From: Hemibagrus wyckioides
Lineage: Eukaryota; Chordata; Actinopteri; Siluriformes; Bagridae
DNA: 64,000 nucleotides
Reading direction: 5' to 3'
Assembly: GCF_019097595.1 (NCBI RefSeq)
Contig: NC_080712.1
Location: 25,054,146 to 25,118,145, forward strand
In this document: one piece after another, positions 23,401 to 34,429 of the stretch
How positions within the stretch are numbered: the stretch's first letter is position 1
How the letters are laid out: every line of letters begins with the position of its first letter
Program-made: the position numbers and the translations under genes
Notes under the pieces: model-generated
Databases searched by the model: none
What the model saw: only the letters and a program-made list of their open reading frames with translations
What the model was told of the DNA's origin: nothing

Positions 23401-23876
23401 AAAAATACAAAATAAATGTAGCACATTAAAATCTTCAATATTGTGCAACTTGTTAATCCTTTCAGAGTAGCACTGAGTTTGATGCTCTGAAATGTCATAT
23501 TCTTTCACATGCACAGACACAATATATTTTGTACACATGTATTAATGTATGTTAAAACATGGCAGTGCCCCTTCAACAATGTTTTTGTCAACTCTCTTGC
23601 TAGATTATGTGAAATTGTAAATTTCATATACTCTCTGCTTTCTAGATTATATGAAAATGTAAACTGAGCTTTGCCTTATTAGAACATATTGATATGCAGT
23701 GTTTATGTTGTTTGTAAATGTTGACTTGTTTCAGATAATCAAAAACATGATTGTATTTTCAAACAGATAATACCAAAGTCCATCGTTCCCTTTGCACTGG
23801 CTATGTACGTAAGGACCCATAAAAGCACAGAGACAGAACTGGCTGCTACTGGCCTCTGACAAGGGTTATGACTCCT

Positions 23877-24345
23877 TGCATTTACATTTACACTTCTGGC
23901 ATTTGGCAGGCACCCTTAACTCAAAAGTGCCAGCAATTCAGTTTGGCTGGGATTGAGTTTTAGCTGATGACCCATCACCCATGATGATATGTCCACCAGA
24001 CATGCTGAGATTTGAGCAGAACCGGTGGTATCTGAGGGAAGGAAGGAAAAGATAGGTTGAGTGTCATCAGCATAGCAGTGGTAAGAGAACCCATGTGAAG
24101 ATATAACTTTGCCAAGAGAGTGAGTATAGAGTGAGAAAAGGAGAGGACCAGTACTGAGCCCTATGTGACACCAGTGGAGAGTCTGTGTGGAGCAGATGTT
24201 ACCTGAGCAGTTGTAACCCCTCTATGTTACCTGATATAAGCTACCATCCAGGTAGGAAGCAAATGCTGCTTCACAAATTCTAAGACTCCTGAAGGTGGAC
24301 AAGAGAGTCTTGTAGTTGACTGACAAATGCTGCCAAAAAGCAGAG
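23877..24345 (-). pseudogene. LINE fragment (L2-like RT palm and 3' tail)
   Basis: Minus reading from about 24280 gives SYLDGSLYQVT, a stop, [29 protein letters not shown] and [20 protein letters not shown]: the RT palm with the catalytic YADD box. After a deletion it ends with CTGCCAAATGCCAGAAGTG and a TAAATG tail (23877-23915), typical of L2-group 3' ends. Related pieces lie at 42700-42935 and 56865-57156. Confidence 0.75.
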
Positions 24346-24479
24346 GGGGATGAGAACAGATGTCAGCTTGGCTGATCTTGTATCATCTATTTTTTTTAGT
24401 AATGGCCAAAAGGGCAGTCTCTGTGGAATGTGTCGCTTTGAATCCAGACCGGTTGGGATCTTGGAGGTTGTTCTTAACA

Positions 24480-24567
24480 GATAAAGTACACTTGCTGCAG
24501 TTACTTGACCTAAGTGCAGCTTTTGACACCACTGATCACACTATTCAACATAATTGTGTTCAAACCT
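24480..24567 (+). pseudogene. LINE RT fragment, plus strand
   Basis: LLQLLDLSAAFDTTDHTIQH matches the first RT palm block of L2/CR1-type LINEs (D-L-S-A-A-F-D-T). The LTR element begins directly after it and contributes the AACCT duplication. Downstream LINE sequence is not recognisable past 27924. Confidence 0.6.
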
Positions 24568-24754
24568 TGTTGTGTTCCTGAGTAATTGCATTGTGACTAC
24601 TATTTTGGAAATAGGAACTCTGAACTGTGTAGTTACACCGGATGTGATGTGAGGAAAAGAAAGAAGAAGTGAAGTGAGCTAAGTAATAAACCCGATGGAT
24701 GTTCGCTAATTCTGTCTCATTTGCTTATTGATAATTATACTGCCAAATACCACA
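24568..24754 (+). repeat. 5' LTR
   Basis: 187 bp, starting TGTTGTGTTC and ending ATACCACA. AATAAA-type signal in TAAGTAATAAACCCG near 24685. Confidence 0.93.
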
Positions 24755-24755
24755 A

Positions 24756-24772
24756 ATTGGCGACGAGGATTA
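24756..24772 (+). promoter_or_regulatory. Primer-binding-site-like sequence
   Basis: ATTGGCGACGAGGAT begins one or two bases after the 5' LTR, where a tRNA 3' end (pairing with TGG) would prime minus-strand synthesis. The tRNA species cannot be assigned by eye. Confidence 0.55.
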
Positions 24773-24808
24773 ATTTTTTTGTCTTTTTCTGCTAATTTGG
24801 TCGCGAAG

Positions 24809-25545
24809 ATGGCTGTTGCTAATGTGCCTTTTCCTAGTTTTTTTTTGCCTTGCCCCGGTGAACCTACTATGCCGTTCAGCACGTGGCTGCGCATCTTTGG
24901 AAAGTACCTATGCATTTTCGACGCAACGGGGGATTCCTGACCAGACGAAAGACAGAGAGCTGTCCTGCTTCACTGCCTTGGCACAGAGGGACAGCGGATT
25001 TTCTACTCACTGCAGAGGATGCACTAAAAGCCTATTTTGTACCAAAAGGTAACATAGTAGCTGAACGTCACACTTTCTGTAAACGCTCCCAGGCACCTCA
25101 CGAGACAGTTATACAATACCTTGCTGCTTTGCGAGAACTTGTTGTCACATGTGAATTCGGTGCCTGTGCTGATGAGATGATTCGAGATCAGTTAGTGGAA
25201 AATGTGCTTAGCCCACGAATACGTGAGAGACTTTTACTTGAAATGGATCTCACACTGGATAGAGCCGTTACTATAACGAGTCAGATTTAATCGGCTGCCG
25301 ATCAGGCTAAATCAATCTCAAACCCTCACCAAGCTATCCCTTCTGTACAGGCAGTACAGCACGTAGTAAAACGCAGGAGAGGGAAACCACCACATGTCAT
25401 GCCCAATTCTGCTCACGGGGGAAAAAACGGTCCTGCTTTCACTGTGGCTCAGAGGCACACTTAGCTAACTCTGCAAACTGCCCTGCTGCAACTGCAACAT
25501 GCAGAAAGTGCAAAAAGACTGGACATTATGCTAAAGTGTGTTGAC
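24809..25545 (+). pseudogene. gypsy gag with two zinc knuckles
   Basis: Starts at the ATG of MAVANVPFPSFFLPCPGEPT. The frame shifts near 24940 and again near 25020, then runs as LLTAEDALKAYFVPKGNIVA, LRELVVTCEFGACADEMIRD and ENVLSPRIRERLLLEMDLTL to a stop at 25288-25290. Zinc knuckles are at about 25440-25545: CFHCGSEAHLANSANC (CX2CX4HX6C) and CRKCKKTGHYAKVC (CX2CX4HX4C). Gag packages element RNA in cytoplasmic particles. Not functional because of the shifts. Confidence 0.85.
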
Positions 25546-27130
25546 AGTAACCATATCCACCTCTGCTGATCAGACCAGTACAGTGAATCTGGTGGTTCAC
25601 ACCGGGTCATCCATTTCGATCTTGCCTCACAGTACTTATGCATGCCATTTCAGTGATGTTGCACTGTCACAACCTACAGCCAGACTGGTGACTTACTCAA
25701 AAACTCAAATCCCAGTGGTCAGGTGTTTATCAGCGAACATTTCGTTACATGACCGCACAGCTTTTGCTACATTCTTCATTGTGGAAAAAGGCACACCACT
25801 AATGGGGAGGGACTTAATGTCTGCACTGCAAGTGAGGATTGAGAATAATCAAGTGCTGTCTTCTGATCCCCTTCCTGAGCTTACTTCTCCTGTGTTACAG
25901 TGCACTGTTGCTGACTCAACCAATTTTGGATGTGCTAAAAATTTCGTACACCGTGTAAAGCTGGATGAAACGGTCATGCCAGTGCGTCAAAAACTTCGCT
26001 GTCTACCCCTTTCTGTATGAAGTGCTGTGTTGGAGGAATTGAGTAGCTTACAAGCAGCCAGGGTGATAGAACGCATTGACGCTTCTGCATGGGTCTCACC
26101 GATTGGTGTTACTCAGAAAAAGTCAGGAAAAATCAGGATGTGTGTGGACCTCAGAGGGCCAAATAAAGCAGTTATCGTGGATTCTTTTACGTTGCCACAC
26201 ATGGATGAACTGCTCACTTCTCTCAAAGGCTCTGCTGTCTTCACCACTATTGACCTGGCTAACGCTTACTATGAAGTGCCACTGCATGAGGACAGTCGCA
26301 ATCTCACTGCCTTTATTACCCATGATGGACTGTACCGATTCTGCCATGTTCCTTATGGGTTAGCTTCAGCACCTGCAGCATTCCAGAAGATGATGAGTAT
26401 CATCCTTGCTGTATTGTCAGGGGTCGAAAATTATCTGGACGATGTTATTGTCCACGGACACGACATGCCTACACATGACAGAACACTTCAGGAGGTCTTT
26501 ACAGCGGTTGGAAGCCTCTGGGTTACAACTCAATAAAGACAAGTGCCGTTTTCGGCAAACCAGTCTCCTGTTCTTAGGCCATACTGTGTCCACAGAGGGC
26601 CTTCACCTGGATAGGTCACGAGTACAGGCAATACTTAATGCTCCTGCACCTTCGGATGCACCTACTTTGTGTTCCTTATTGGGACTCATGTCATGGTACA
26701 GTAAGTTCATCCCGGATTTTGCCACTGTTGTAGCTCCAGTGCGCACATGTCTACAAGCTCCCAATGGGTTCAGCTAGTCAAAAGAGGCAGAACAATATTT
26801 GATCAAAGTGAAACAATTGCTGGCAAGCAGCCCCTCCTTGGCATTATTTATGACCCCACACTGCATACCATTGTCTCTACAGATGCTGCTGATTATGGCC
26901 TGGGCGCCATACTCTCCCAGAATGTACAGTAGCTTTTGCTTCACACACGCTGATGGCTGCTGAGTGAAAATATGCCACAGTTGAAAAGGAAGCACTAGCA
27001 TGTGTGTGGGCCGTAGAAAAGTGGCGTACTTACTTATGGGGCTGTCGTTTCACTCTATGTACGGACCACCAGGCCCTGACAACCCTACTTACCACTAAAA
27101 GTGTTGGTCGTGCTGGACTCTGTGTAGCAA
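25538..27130 (+). pseudogene. gypsy pol: protease, RT, RNase H
   Basis: Protease: VNLVVHTGSSISILP, with His in place of the catalytic Asp of D-T-G. RT: KIRMCVDLRGPNKAV, FTTIDLANAYYEVPL, FCHVPYGLASAPAAFQKMM and the catalytic YLDDVIVHG (near 26430). RT/RNase H link: LFLGHTVSTEGLHLDRSRVQ, LCSLLGLMSWYSKFIPDFAT. RNase H: IVSTDAADYGLGAILSQN and [15 protein letters not shown]. Stops or shifts at about 26018, 26535, 26775 and 26930 make it dead, but the domain order is complete up to 27120. Confidence 0.92.
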
Positions 27131-27530
27131 GGTGGTCTATTCTGCCATCTTCCCCTGTGTGCTCACCCACTGATATGACTGTCCGCCAAAGGGTTGCACG
27201 GATGCAACAGAAAATGAAACGGTATGCTGATGGTAAGCGCAGTGCATGCAACCCTTGCTTCCAGGAGGGAGACAAAGTGAGAGTTCAAAATCATCTGCAT
27301 GTTCTTAAGTGACACAGTAAATTCACAGATCCGCTCACAGTGAACAAAAGACTGGGGGTGGGTACATACGTCCTTAGTAATGGGAAAACTTGGAATGCTT
27401 CCAAGCTTACTGCATTTTCATGCCCAACCACAGTCCCTGCTGCGAACACAGATCACTGTACACATAGCCATACATTTAGACCTAAACGTAATGCTCACAA
27501 ACCTAGTTGGTTAAAGGACTATGTCGCTTA
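27131..27530 (+). pseudogene. gypsy integrase C-terminal remnant
   Basis: After the RNase H end (CVARW) the frame passes straight into [20 protein letters not shown] and [12 protein letters not shown], the C-terminal wall region of gypsy integrases. The zinc-binding HHCC domain and the DDE core are absent, so about 1.5 kb has been deleted, probably at about 27130-27165. The following frame (27340-27531) has no recognisable domain. Confidence 0.75.
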
Positions 27531-27719
27531 GACCTGATGTATTGAATGCACTGTGTTCATTGGTATGCTTTCCAAGTTGTGCCACTTTGATTTAATAAGT
27601 TCTGATTTGCATCACTACTGTTATCAGATATGTGTTATAGTGTTATGTACTTGAGAATCAAAGACCAGTTACAGCTACAAGACGAATGTGCTTCAGATTA
27701 ATAATTACAGCATGTTGTT

Positions 27720-27733
27720 AAAAAAGGGGAAAA
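27720..27733 (+). promoter_or_regulatory. Polypurine tract
   Basis: AAAAAAGGGGAAAA directly before the 3' LTR, where plus-strand DNA synthesis would be primed. Confidence 0.7.
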
Positions 27734-27919
27734 TGTTGTGTTCATGAGTAATTGCATTGTGACTACTATTTTGAAATAGGAACTCTGAACTGTGTAGTTA
27801 AACTGGATGTGATGTGAGGAAAAGAAAGAAGAAGTGAAGTGAGTTAAGTAATAAACCGGATGGACGTTCGCTAATTCTGTCTCGTTTGCTTATTGATAAT
27901 TATACTGCCAAATACCACA
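27734..27919 (+). repeat. 3' LTR
   Basis: 186 bp, about 95-96% identical to the 5' LTR, ending ATACCACA before the AACCT duplication. Confidence 0.93.
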
Positions 27920-27924
27920 AACCT

Positions 27925-29865
27925 AACATAAATATACCTATCAAGTCCCACATGTCTAAGCAGAACTCAGAAGAGAGATCATCTAAATCGAGCAACTTGC
28001 CCTACTGAAGACATTTTAATGATTTGTGAAGCTTCTCTGTGGCATTTCTTAAGAATCTATCTGTAATGCAATTTTTTCTGTAAAAAAAAACCTTGCCTCA
28101 AAAACCTTGAGGCAAATCCATGTACTCCAAGTATTCCTTGCAAAGCAGCTCTTCAGCTTACTTTCACCTTTTACAAACTTGTGTAAAAGATTTCAAATAT
28201 GTAAACAGTTTCATGATCTGTGGTAACCTGATAATCAGTTAAGTTTATCAGATTAATATGTGCATTGGTCTATTTCAGCCTAGGGGCTAACAAATAGCTG
28301 GGCCAATTCAAATGTATTTTTCTGTAGGATAAATTCTGCTTTTGATGGGGAAAACATGTTGAATTCTCCTTTCAGGACAATTCACTCTCGTCAGAGAAAT
28401 GTAACTTTTGTAACTTTTCTATTGATTATTTTCTGATCTTAGCTTTGGCAAGGCTAGAGAAGAACAATATAAAAAACCAATATAGTTATAGTACATTTAG
28501 TTGCCTTTTTATAAAATTTTAAGGTCAATGACACTGGGTGTGTGAATGCATTATTATTTAGTAATGTTTATTCATCAACAGTGAGGCTTGGTCATAATGA
28601 TGGAATATTTCAATAATGGTAGATATTACACAATAATGCCAAGTAATTTTGACTCAAAATAATAGTAACATTCTCTGGTGCACATTATACATCTGCCAGA
28701 CACCTTTAATGATGATTTGTCAAGGCATTTCAACATATGAAAGACACAAGTGAGCAGCTGTCTGGAATTGTTTTCTGTCATGCATGTGATGAGCTCAATC
28801 AATCTCAATATATAGACCCTTTAACGATGGAACCTACTTGGAAAAGTTAGTTCTAAAGAAGCTGGCGAAGAGTCAAAATCCATCTGCTTCTTCTTGCAAC
28901 CCTGCCAACCATACATAATTCTGCAGCTCCTATCCTTTATATGCATCATTGTTCCAATTGTTTTCTTTAATTAACATGCAGTCAAGTCTTGATGGCCCTG
29001 GTGCCTGTTTTGCCATAGCAAAAAAAAAAAATACTAAATTTGTTTAGGTACCTCCATTTGCTAATCCGTGAAAACAATTTGAGTAAATAACTCAACTAAT
29101 AACTTAAAAAGCATGACCATCATTGGCCAGATTTCAGAAATTCACTGAGCTATCATCAAAAATTGTGTGGTGGTTTTTGGTATGGATCCAATCTGATGGA
29201 ATCTCATTCACATTAGCCTCATTTTTGCTTACAACAGTGAATTTTTTTGTTTGAGCTAATTAATTAAAACCATAGAAATTTAGCCCTTCCCATTTCATTG
29301 ATAATATTTGCTTAATATACAAAACCTAATTTGCAAGCTGATGTCATGCCATATGGTATGGTCAGGATCATATAGGATGGTGTGTAACCATAAGTCATAA
29401 GTCATAAAGACATGAAACTTGATCAACAGATTGTATTCCCTCACACTACTCAAGAGTGATGGGTCAATTCAGCCAAATGATGGCACTATAGCACAAGGAT
29501 TTATGTTTTGTTGTTTCAAGAATTGTGAGTTCAAAACTAAAATTTTTGTTTCCCTTTTATTGCTTATTAGCTAGATCCCACTAGTTTCTATAATTGATCA
29601 TGATGCACAACATATTTTTGTGAACTAGCCCTTAAGTGACATAGATGGGTGACTGTATCTAATTGATGCTGCAACAGGCTGGATACATTTGAATCCTGGG
29701 TATAGGATGACACCTTTGATCAAATAGTATATTATTTTTATATTATTTTTGTATGTATTGCTTGTTATTACATTTCTACATTAACAAATCAAAATGTTAA
29801 TGATTGTAGCATGCAAGTGAAGTGAGCTCTATATGCATCTTTATTACCTTCACCAATCCCCATCA
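27925..29865. other. No gene recognised
   Basis: AT-rich, short frames only. There is a small hairpin TTGCCTCAA/TTGAGGCAA near 28093-28115. 29330-29560 (GGCACTATAGCACAAGG and surroundings) vaguely resembles a common fish dispersed repeat, without ends. Confidence 0.45.
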
Positions 29866-30173
29866 TGATCAAACCAGCGACGTCGCCTCGCCCCAGTCAC
29901 CTGAGCACCGCCGATGCACCTGCAGATAATTAACACTAAGACTATTTAAGTGCAGTGCTCACCAGAGACAGCGGCAAGTATTAGTTAGTGTCTTTAGTTG
30001 GTGTGTGTTCTGATGTGCTTTGTTGCAGGCCTCCCGAGTTTCTTTGAGAGTGCATCTTCCTGTGTAGTTCTAGCTATTTCAGTTTGTTTATATTCATGCC
30101 TGTGAGATAATAAACCCTATCTGTTGTGTTCATAATCTGCTTCTCCTGGCTCTTCCCTCTACACACCCTGACA
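29866..30173 (+). mobile_element. Solo LTR, 308 bp (same family as 36893-37214)
   Basis: Shares with the reverse complement of 36893-37214 the stretches CCCAGTCACCTGAGC, AAAGACTATTTAA / AAGACTATTTAA, and the CTCTTCCCTC...CTGACA end. It ends TGACA; the start is TGATCA. TATA-like CTATTTAA near 29942 and AATAAA near 30108 give plus orientation. Flanks CATCA and CATAT match at 3 of 5, so the target duplication is weak or decayed. Confidence 0.8.
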
Positions 30174-30177
30174 CATA

Positions 30178-30251
30178 TTGGATGGGGAACATTTGTGAGC
30201 TCCCATCTTCAGGTTTTTACACAGATTTTCTATGGGGTCTGTGGATGGGCT
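30178..30251 (-). mobile_element. Tc1 relic, part 1 (left of the nested element)
   Basis: CCCATCTTCAGGTTTTTACA and CAGATTTTCTATGGGGT resemble the antisense of a fish Tc1 region. It continues in register at 32154 after the nested unit is removed. Confidence 0.55.
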
Positions 30252-31127
30252 GGGTGATTCTCACGAAACCACTGAAACACTACGGCACTAATGATTTTAA
30301 ATATAAAATGTGTAATTTAGTAATATAAAAAAGCATCAGAATAGAGACAATACTGTTCTCTACCTTGCACAATGTGTAATTTCAACATGAGAATGAATTA
30401 TTTTTTTATTTTGCTGCATTTTCTGCTGAAATTCTGCTGACATTGTGTTTGAATGTGTGTTACGTTTTAATTTAAACAAATTAACATAAAAAAAAATTAG
30501 AAAAAAAATAAATGGATGTTCTACTAGATTATTCTAGATGACAGAAAAAATTATTTACTGAATATTCATGTATAATAATAATGAAAAAAAGTAGAAAATG
30601 ATGTGTCCATGCCTGATGTTCTCATCCTCCGCAACATTTTTAAGGACACATAACACACATATAGAATGCAAATAAAGTTATTATAATAAAGTAATAAAGT
30701 GATTATTAGTGATGGAGCACATGGGACAGTTACTTCAAGATGGTGACCAGGTAAGATCATCTTTTTATATCTTTCCAGTTAAATGTTAAATATTCTATTG
30801 TCAGAATGTTAACACGATTTTTTGATTATCATTACCGAAACAGGAAGTTTATAAAGGTCTAATTATATGCATTGAGAAAAAAGTCATCATGGCTTCTCTA
30901 TTGTTAGCAAAACATCCTGAGGCACCTCATCCACCACAACACCATTTTCATATACCGCAACCATTTAAGGCCAGTTGTGGTAAAGAGAACTTATATAACT
31001 GGACTGAGAATTTAAGCATATTGTGTATTGTGTATTGTGTTGTGTAAATATCTCTTATGAATTTAATATTAATTTCAAATTTCCTAAATGTTGATATTTT
31101 GCTTTATGATTTGTTTCATTGTAAACA

Positions 31128-31242
31128 GTCAGCAAGTGAGAAAAAAAACTTTAGCAAAGGCCAGGGTGACAAAGTTCAGGGAAAAATTATACAGAAACCC
31201 AGAACTGCTGGTGGAGTACAGAAGAGGGAGAGAGAGAGGTTA
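31128..31242 (+). other. Exon-like open block 1 in the unclassified transposon
   Basis: Preceded by TTCATTGTAAACAG (acceptor-like) and open as SASEKKNFSKGQGDKV and GKIIQKPRTAGGVQKRER, with GTTAGG after it (a donor-like GT). Very basic. Could be chance; no homology recognised. Confidence 0.25.
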
Positions 31243-31317
31243 GGTTTGGAGATGTAACAGCAGGTGTAATTAGCAATAAACACCCTACAGTGTTAGGAGG
31301 AAGTGTACATGAGAGTA

Positions 31318-31339
31318 TACACACACACACACACACACA
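31318..31339. repeat. (AC)n microsatellite
   Basis: About 11 AC units inside the unclassified transposon. Confidence 0.9.
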
Positions 31340-31693
31340 ACCCTTTAGCCACTACTATAACAGGACTTTGGTGCTGGATTGAGTGTACTGTTCATACTGT
31401 GGGAAATTCCCGCCACACTAAGGCATGTAGGTCGTGTGATTCTTAAAGTGACAGCAGCCTAATAAAATTGCTGCACTGTCATTAATTTTAATTAAAAACA
31501 AACTTCAGTAGTTTAAATTGTTAATAATTTTGTTATAATTTAGTAATTTAATTACATAATAAATAAACAGTTATTTGTTCTTCTGTTTGTAATTTGTTTG
31601 TTTTTTTATTTTCTTGTTTACTTTATTTTTCAATTCATTTCAAAGACTAAAATTAAGCTCTACCCCACCCCACAACTTCAGGCCCAGTATGGA

Positions 31694-31722
<29 letters not shown>
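31694..31722. repeat. (AC)n microsatellite
   Basis: About 14 AC units inside the unclassified transposon. Confidence 0.9.
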
Positions 31723-31725
<3 letters not shown>

Positions 31726-31828
31726 AATAAGCATCAAGTCTATATTATTTGATGATGTATACATAAAATGTTTTTCTCCCCCATGTTATGAGACTAATTT
31801 AATGTAATGCTTTCTTTCTGCTTCCAGG

Positions 31829-31919
31829 AATCAAAAACAAAAACAAACTGGCAAAATAAAGAAAACTGAAGAGCTGACTAAGAAGCAACATGAAAAGAAA
31901 CGGTGGACGGTGTTGCGGT
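31829..31919 (+). other. Exon-like open block 2 in the unclassified transposon
   Basis: Preceded by a pyrimidine tract and CTTCCAG (good acceptor form), open as NQKQKQTGKIKKTEELTKKQ then HEKKRWTVLR, and followed by GGTAATGAG, in which GT could be a donor. The putative donor is part of the repeated TGTTGCGGTAATGAGA motif. Lysine-rich; no domain recognised. Confidence 0.3.
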
Positions 31920-32153
31920 AATGAGAGAAATCAGTCAAAATTTTAAAAACTGTTAAATTATAAATAAATATTATTTCAGAACTTCAAGTAACTGTGCATG
32001 ACTATTAATAATCTATTTTTAAAACTGTGCTTTCTGACAGTGTTGATGTTTTCACACTGTTGCGGTAATGAGATTTTTTAGGACTCATTTTGGAAATTAA
32101 TGTTCACAAATACTCCAGAAATTTTTAAAACCAAGATTTCATGAGAATCACCC

Positions 32154-32530
32154 GGCTACTTTAAGGCTGAATTGTCAGTATGTTTAGGTCATTGTCAAGC
32201 AGAAATTTTTCAAACCTAACTACGGTTGTGTGCACTATGCAGCAGTTTTTCTTCAAGAACATCTCTGCATTTGATTAATCTTTCACTTAATTAAACAATT
32301 TATCCTATCCCTGCTGCAGAGAAGTAACCCCCATGGTATGATGCTGCTTCAACATAGGAATGGTATTTGCCAGTTAATGATCAGTACCAGGTTTTTACCA
32401 GATATATGCTTGCGGTTCAGATAAAAGTCTTATTAGACTCATACTTTTCCTCTTGTTCTCAGAGACCTTTAAATGTCCACCACATTTCTGCCAGATTTTT
32501 ACAAAGGATTGATTCTTATAACCCCTGAGT
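32154..32530 (-). pseudogene. Tc1/mariner transposase relic, part 2
   Basis: In minus reading, GTDH, a stop, LANTIPMLK and TMGVTSLQQG correspond to the conserved G-T-A-H...N-T-I-P-T-V-K and M-W-G-C-F-S region; DNDLNILT is the remnant of the second catalytic Asp block. Heavily decayed, with many stops. With the unclassified element and one GGCT removed, it joins 30178-30251. Confidence 0.6.
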
Positions 32531-32665
32531 TGTGGAACCTAGTTTAATCTTTTCCAAAATGCACTTAGCTGAACTCAGTGTACTGAGTAAATAAGATGTG
32601 ATTGTGGTGTATAATTAGAAGTGTGGAGTGTATGTCTTGTCCATATCAGATTTGACAGGTGGCAT

Positions 32666-32689
32666 ATGTGTGTGTGTGTGTGTGTGTGA

Positions 32690-32730
<41 letters not shown>
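32666..32730. repeat. (TG)n/(GA)n compound microsatellite
   Basis: About 11 TG units (32666-32688), then about 19 GA units (32693-32730). Confidence 0.95.
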
Positions 32731-32732
<2 letters not shown>

Positions 32733-32998
32733 TTTTGTAGTGTGTGGCTGCCCATTAGAATAATTGATTTGCTTTAAAGACTTTCCTTTAATTAATTAAG
32801 ATACTATTATTTAGTCATTGAGAGGTTAATTACCGTCATTAGAAACAAAGACAACATCCACCATCATTAGCCAAACTCAGTTATTTTGTCAATTTTAGTT
32901 ATTTACTGTGTGGAAGAATAATGATCTCTGTTACTGGCCCAGATGCTAATAAGCTTTAAAAACATAACACTATCCATCACTGTTTTCAATTGCAATAG

Positions 32999-33042
<44 letters not shown>
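32999..33042. repeat. (TC)n/(AC)n compound microsatellite
   Basis: About 9 TC units followed by about 13 CA units. Confidence 0.93.
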
Positions 33043-33049
<7 letters not shown>

Positions 33050-33164
33050 AATTCTTCAGTTAAATAAACATGATCTCACAAAACTGTGTCTGGTTGGTAG
33101 ATTTTCTAATTCCTTCAAATTACTGTTGAGAATGTTAATGTTTTTGTGTACCAACCTTGCTATT

Positions 33165-33357
33165 GTGTTTTATGACCTACGAGTTTGTTTCTGCCTAGCG
33201 TTTTGGATTTGTTAGCTTCACAGATTGTCTTCTCTTTGTTTTAGACTATATGCCTGCTACAGTGACAGAGATTTTGAATTGTGTTTTTGATTTACTGCTT
33301 GTGTTTAATAAAGAACTGCAAATGGATCCCAAACATCTTGCTCCTGACCCATCCTTA
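33165..33357 (+). repeat. Possible LTR R/U5 fragment
   Basis: A T-rich run followed by TTTAATAAAGAACTGC and ATGGATCCC...CTCCTGACCC resembles the polyadenylation/U5 part of fish gypsy LTRs. No matching TG/CA ends or duplication were established. Confidence 0.35.
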
Positions 33358-34429
33358 CAGCAAACTAGATCTACTGTACTTGTAGCAAAGCTTGAGATTT
33401 TGTGAAAGAGTATATGCATAACTCTAGCTTTCATAATAATGTATAGCTATTGATCATTGATCTACGTTGATGTACTTAGGCCCAGACCATAAGAGACCCC
33501 ATTGATGAATGTATAAAAATTTTGTAAAGCTCTCTCCACAGATGTTTAATCGCTATTGGACAAATTTTCATATCACAAGATACCCCATAGGCTGAAATCA
33601 ATTAGTTGTGCTAAGGGTGTATGTTAATTTTAAAAGAAAAATATACCAGGTCACTGCCAATTCCAAAGTCCATTTCCCAGCAAACATTGTGGCCTACAGA
33701 CTATAATTCCCATCATACAGATCCCAGTAACAAAGTATCCTACTAGTTAGTAGTACTAGTAAGTTGCTACATTATTGCTTTGATCCTCTTTCTGGAGTTT
33801 CTTTTTGCCCTAGTTCACACCTGACTGTGTGACTGTGCTAGTAGGAACACTTTTGTTCTTTCCCCCGGGTTACACAAGGCATTATGATACACCATATGCT
33901 ATGCTCATTCACCATACTGATTTGTTTTAACAAGGTGTCACTACAACTCAATCAGTCCTAATCACTGAAACCTGGTAGCTCCCTTTGAGAAATGATGCAA
34001 ACGATGCAAGAGATTCATTGCATCCAAAGAGACATGCTAATACAGTATATCTGGGGTCTTGCTGCCTAAAGTCTAAAGTTTAAAGCAGTTATATACATAA
34101 ACTGAGACATTTTTCAAACCAGAGCACTGGTTAAATTCTAAGTCAGGTTTCAGAACTCCTGTATTCAGTCAGCAAACCTACACTCACTTGAACAGATATT
34201 TTTTCAACTTCAATGTTCTTTGCTTTATGGAAAATGCTGGCCATTCTGCTGGATAAATGGAGTCCCAACAGAAATGCTGGCCTTTACCCCCCTGAGCAAA
34301 AAAGACACATACATACAAATGCCTTTTATAAACTGCAGTTTAGCAGTCAACACAAACATTCCTCAGCATCTTATTGAAAAGCTGAGCCTGCTGAACATAT
34401 TCTTTTTGACTTCCTGACCTCAGTCAGTC
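33358..34429. other. No gene recognised
   Basis: Short frames only. ACTATAATTCCCATCAT near 33703 resembles the beginning of some LTRs, without support. Confidence 0.4.

Larger units (their letters stand above)
24568..27919 (+). mobile_element. Ty3/gypsy LTR retrotransposon with both LTRs, integrase deleted
   Basis: The 3352-bp element is flanked by AACCT at 24563-24567 and 27920-27924. It has LTRs at both ends, a primer-binding-type TGGCGACGAGG just inside the 5' LTR, gag, protease, RT and RNase H in order, and a purine-rich tract before the 3' LTR. Relatives are typically about 5 kb; the missing part is mainly integrase. The two LTRs differ at about 8 positions plus one gap in 187 bp, roughly 4%, so insertion is moderately old. 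It landed in a LINE fragment. Confidence 0.95.
30252..32153. mobile_element. Unclassified 1.9-kb inverted-repeat transposon nested in Tc1
   Basis: Left end GGGTGATTCTCACGAAACC; reverse complement of the right end GGGTGATTCTCATGAAATC; 17 of 19 bases match. GGCT occurs on both sides (30248-30251 and 32154-32157), a 4-bp duplication. The motif TGTTGCGGTAATGAGA occurs exactly at 31911-31926 and 32058-32073, with a diverged inverted form at 30827-30842 and weaker ones near 30280 and 30950. Two exon-like open blocks with splice-type edges lie at about 31128-31240 and 31829-31919. No transposase family is recognised. Confidence 0.65.
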
